DNA of 33,418 bases. It comes from S34-282 sp034422075 (GTDB taxonomy: Bacteria > Chloroflexota > Dehalococcoidia > Lucifugimonadales > Australimonadaceae). The DNA is taken from assembly GCA_034422075.1 (NCBI GenBank), contig DAOUJX010000033.1, positions 1 through 33,418 on the forward strand. The letters run 5' to 3'. Below are positions 31,754-33,418 of this stretch, piece after piece. How positions within the stretch are numbered: the first letter of the stretch is position 1; each line of letters begins with the position of its first letter. Below the pieces are notes generated by a model that saw only the letters and a program-made list of their open reading frames with translations, had not been told where the DNA came from and searched no databases. The translations under genes and the position numbers were made by a program.

Positions 31754-32302
31754 CTAGAAGAAGACGCTGATGTTCTTGGTCATCAGCACGTTGGCGTCCA
31801 GAATCACCGTCCTGCTCGCTATCTTCCACTCCCCGTCCACGTTCCGCAGGATGTCTTCGCGGCTACCGGCGTACATGTCTTGGTCGGTTTCGAGGTGTGA
31901 CTTGTGGAGCAGGAACGCCGTCTTGGTCCGCACGTCCCCGTTCTCCAGCGGCTCGACTTTCAGGTTGCCGACGACATGCCGCGTCCGTGACGGCGGGTCT
32001 TCCGCCCATGCCATGCCGGTGTCGAGCCGCGCCACCCGCATCTGCAGGTCGGTCTTCGACTCTTCCATGATGGCGAGGTCGCCGTACTTCGTAATCTCGC
32101 GCGCGATGTCCTTGCGGTAGACGTTCTTGCGGCGAGGCACGAAGTAGAAGGTGTCCTCCGTGAACAGGTCGAGCCAGTCGTGAAAGCGGCGCTCGTCCAG
32201 TATCCACGCTTCGTCGATGTAGAACTGCATCAACTCGAACCACAGGTGACGGTAGTCCGCCGGGTCGAGCTCAACGCTTGCTGCCTCTGTCTGTGTCGCC
32301 AT
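31754..32302 (-). CDS. Ring-hydroxylating dioxygenase beta subunit
   Basis: The small structural subunit (182 residues, SnoaL-like/NTF2 fold) of a Rieske non-heme iron oxygenase. Family features are the N-terminal helix with FYIDEAWILDERRFHDWLDL, LFTEDTFYFVPRR, the RHVVGNL strand and the C-terminal TVILDANVLMTKNISVFF. It has no metal site of its own and stabilises the alpha hexamer or trimer. The ATG at 32302 follows a GAGGGGGAG stretch. The alpha gene stop is 15 bases upstream, so both subunits are co-translated. Reductase and ferredoxin genes are not adjacent in this window; the small Rieske ferredoxin at 18176 is one candidate donor. Confidence 0.93.
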   Translation of the reverse strand: MATQTEAASVELDPADYRHLWFELMQFYIDEAWILDERRFHDWLDLFTEDTFYFVPRRKNVYRKDIAREITKYGDLAIMEESKTDLQMRVARLDTGMAWAEDPPSRTRHVVGNLKVEPLENGDVRTKTAFLLHKSHLETDQDMYAGSREDILRNVDGEWKIASRTVILDANVLMTKNISVFF

Positions 32303-32317
32303 CGTTCGCTCCCCCTC

Positions 32318-33418
32318 TTAGCTCTTCATCGTCGCGGTGCCTTCGTAGTCCGCTGTGCTCGCCTCCAACGGGATGTCGGCCCAGCTGTCGGCGTTCATGA
32401 AGTCTTCATAGCGCTGGTAAAACTGCCGCTGATTGCTCTCCGAGATGTAGCCCTCGGACACATGGCCAGGGAAGACCGGGTGCGTGCCCGTGTGGCCTAC
32501 GCCCATCGACATCGCCTGCGGGTACTTGCGCGCCAGCGGGCTCTTCGCTGACTCGGTCACCGAGCGCCAGTTGTCGATGTCGTCCATCTCGAAGAGTCCT
32601 GCAGCGCCGTTGTTGCCCGCAAGGCCCCATCTGAGTGCGTCCTGCAAGTCTTCCGGCATCTCCTTGTCGATGACCACGAAGTGCCAGAACTCCGTCATTA
32701 GCGGGCCTCGGGGCAGCGCAAGGCGGAAGCCCAGCACCCCGTTTGGGAAGAGGCTGTGGTTGTTCAGTCGCAGCTTGCGCGCGCGCAAGCTGCCGAGCCG
32801 ACGCTCGACTTCCTCGAGCGTCTCCATCTGGTATTCCTCGAACTTGTGCTGGTTGTGCTTCGTCAAGCCATGCCCGACGCGGGGAATCGTCTCGTCCGCC
32901 TCTCCGATGGTGAAGGAGTGGCCGTTCGTGAACATGTGGTACTTGTCGGAGCTGTCGATAAGGTCTTGCTGCGTTACGCGCGGCGTGCCGATGACCTTGT
33001 TCTTCGCCAAAATGCTGGAAGCGTGGCTAATGGGGACGTGGTAGTTGTCGGAGCAGTTGTCGACCGGCGTCTTCCAGTTGACCGGCTCCATCCACTTCAT
33101 CGGCCCCAGCGCAATCGTGCCGCCGTCGCGCCGGTTGAACGACAGGTCCAGGTACCAGCGGGCGTCGCCCAGGTAGTCCTCCAGGCTCGGCGCCTCGTGG
33201 TCCCACGTCGCGAACACGATGCCCGCGTACGTGTCCACCTTCGCCTCGATCAACTTCAGCTCCTCCAGGTTCAGCTCGCCGTAGTACGCCTCGTTGTACC
33301 CGGGCACGTGCTCCAGCGTCCCGTCGCTGCGGAACGTCCACCCGTGGTAGGTGCACATGAAGTGCTTGGCGTTGCCGTCGTCGGCCCGCAGGATGCGGTT
33401 CCCCCGGTGGCGGCACAT
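32318..33418 (-). CDS. Ring-hydroxylating dioxygenase alpha subunit, 5' end cut by window
   Basis: The catalytic subunit of a Rieske oxygenase that adds O2 to an aromatic or related ring. The visible 366 residues start inside the Rieske domain: CRH (Cys, His) and then CTYHGW (Cys, His) bind [2Fe-2S]. The first residue is probably internal, as relatives have about 80 residues before it. The mononuclear iron site follows in DNCSDNYHVPISH (bridging Asp, two His ligands), and the third ligand Asp is in FEMDDIDNW. This site and the beta subunit downstream show a two-component alpha-beta oxygenase of the naphthalene/biphenyl/benzoate superfamily. The substrate cannot be told from sequence. Confidence 0.94.
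   Translation of the reverse strand: MCRHRGNRILRADDGNAKHFMCTYHGWTFRSDGTLEHVPGYNEAYYGELNLEELKLIEAKVDTYAGIVFATWDHEAPSLEDYLGDARWYLDLSFNRRDGGTIALGPMKWMEPVNWKTPVDNCSDNYHVPISHASSILAKNKVIGTPRVTQQDLIDSSDKYHMFTNGHSFTIGEADETIPRVGHGLTKHNQHKFEEYQMETLEEVERRLGSLRARKLRLNNHSLFPNGVLGFRLALPRGPLMTEFWHFVVIDKEMPEDLQDALRWGLAGNNGAAGLFEMDDIDNWRSVTESAKSPLARKYPQAMSMGVGHTGTHPVFPGHVSEGYISESNQRQFYQRYEDFMNADSWADIPLEASTADYEGTATMKS

Overview
The window is a gene-dense, GC-rich bacterial stretch of 33.4 kb with no tRNA, rRNA, CRISPR array or insertion sequence that I can recognise. The mix of genes suggests a heterotrophic Chloroflexota bacterium, perhaps Dehalococcoidia or the SAR202 group: a succinate dehydrogenase with a heterodisulfide-reductase-type third subunit, an LDH-like malate dehydrogenase beside isocitrate dehydrogenase, FtsZ outside any division cluster, and many paralogous alpha/beta hydrolases, SDRs and a Rieske oxygenase. 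This placement is inference from gene content only.

Left part (1-7033): the 3' part of an M1 aminopeptidase, then a sdhA-sdhB-CCG operon behind its own promoter (2366-2395), meeting a minus-strand RecB-type nuclease. Next (7114-10912) is a plus-strand run of four meta-cleavage-type alpha/beta hydrolases with a 71-residue unknown protein inserted. The paralogs lose family motifs along the row. A 650-base non-coding stretch with several hairpins follows (10913-11561).

Middle part (11562-20832): on the minus strand, icd (TTG start, clear promoter), mdh and a coupled unknown gene form a TCA unit, with a 58-residue small gene upstream. On the plus strand are a hydrolase with a doubtful triad and two GNAT proteins, converging on an acyl-CoA carboxylase beta gene. 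A small Rieske ferredoxin gene diverges from that. Then comes the most unusual unit: a sigma-factor-like gene three bases ahead of an ftsZ whose product carries an N-terminal XRE-like helix-turn-helix domain.

Right part (20876-33418): a secreted, C-terminally anchored PQQ-type sugar dehydrogenase homolog, and then minus-strand genes to the window end. Read in transcription order from the right, these are Rieske oxygenase alpha (cut by the edge) and beta, a meta-cleavage-like hydrolase, a second hydrolase that has lost its whole catalytic triad, an aldo/keto reductase, an SDR, a GNAT, an NAD-dependent epimerase, a GT-C glycosyltransferase, a dienelactone hydrolase and an MFS carrier. Oxygenase, hydrolases, reductases, dienelactone hydrolase and carrier together suggest uptake and breakdown of cyclic or aromatic compounds, feeding acyl-CoA carboxylation and the TCA enzymes in the same window. 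That link is inferred from gene neighbourhood.
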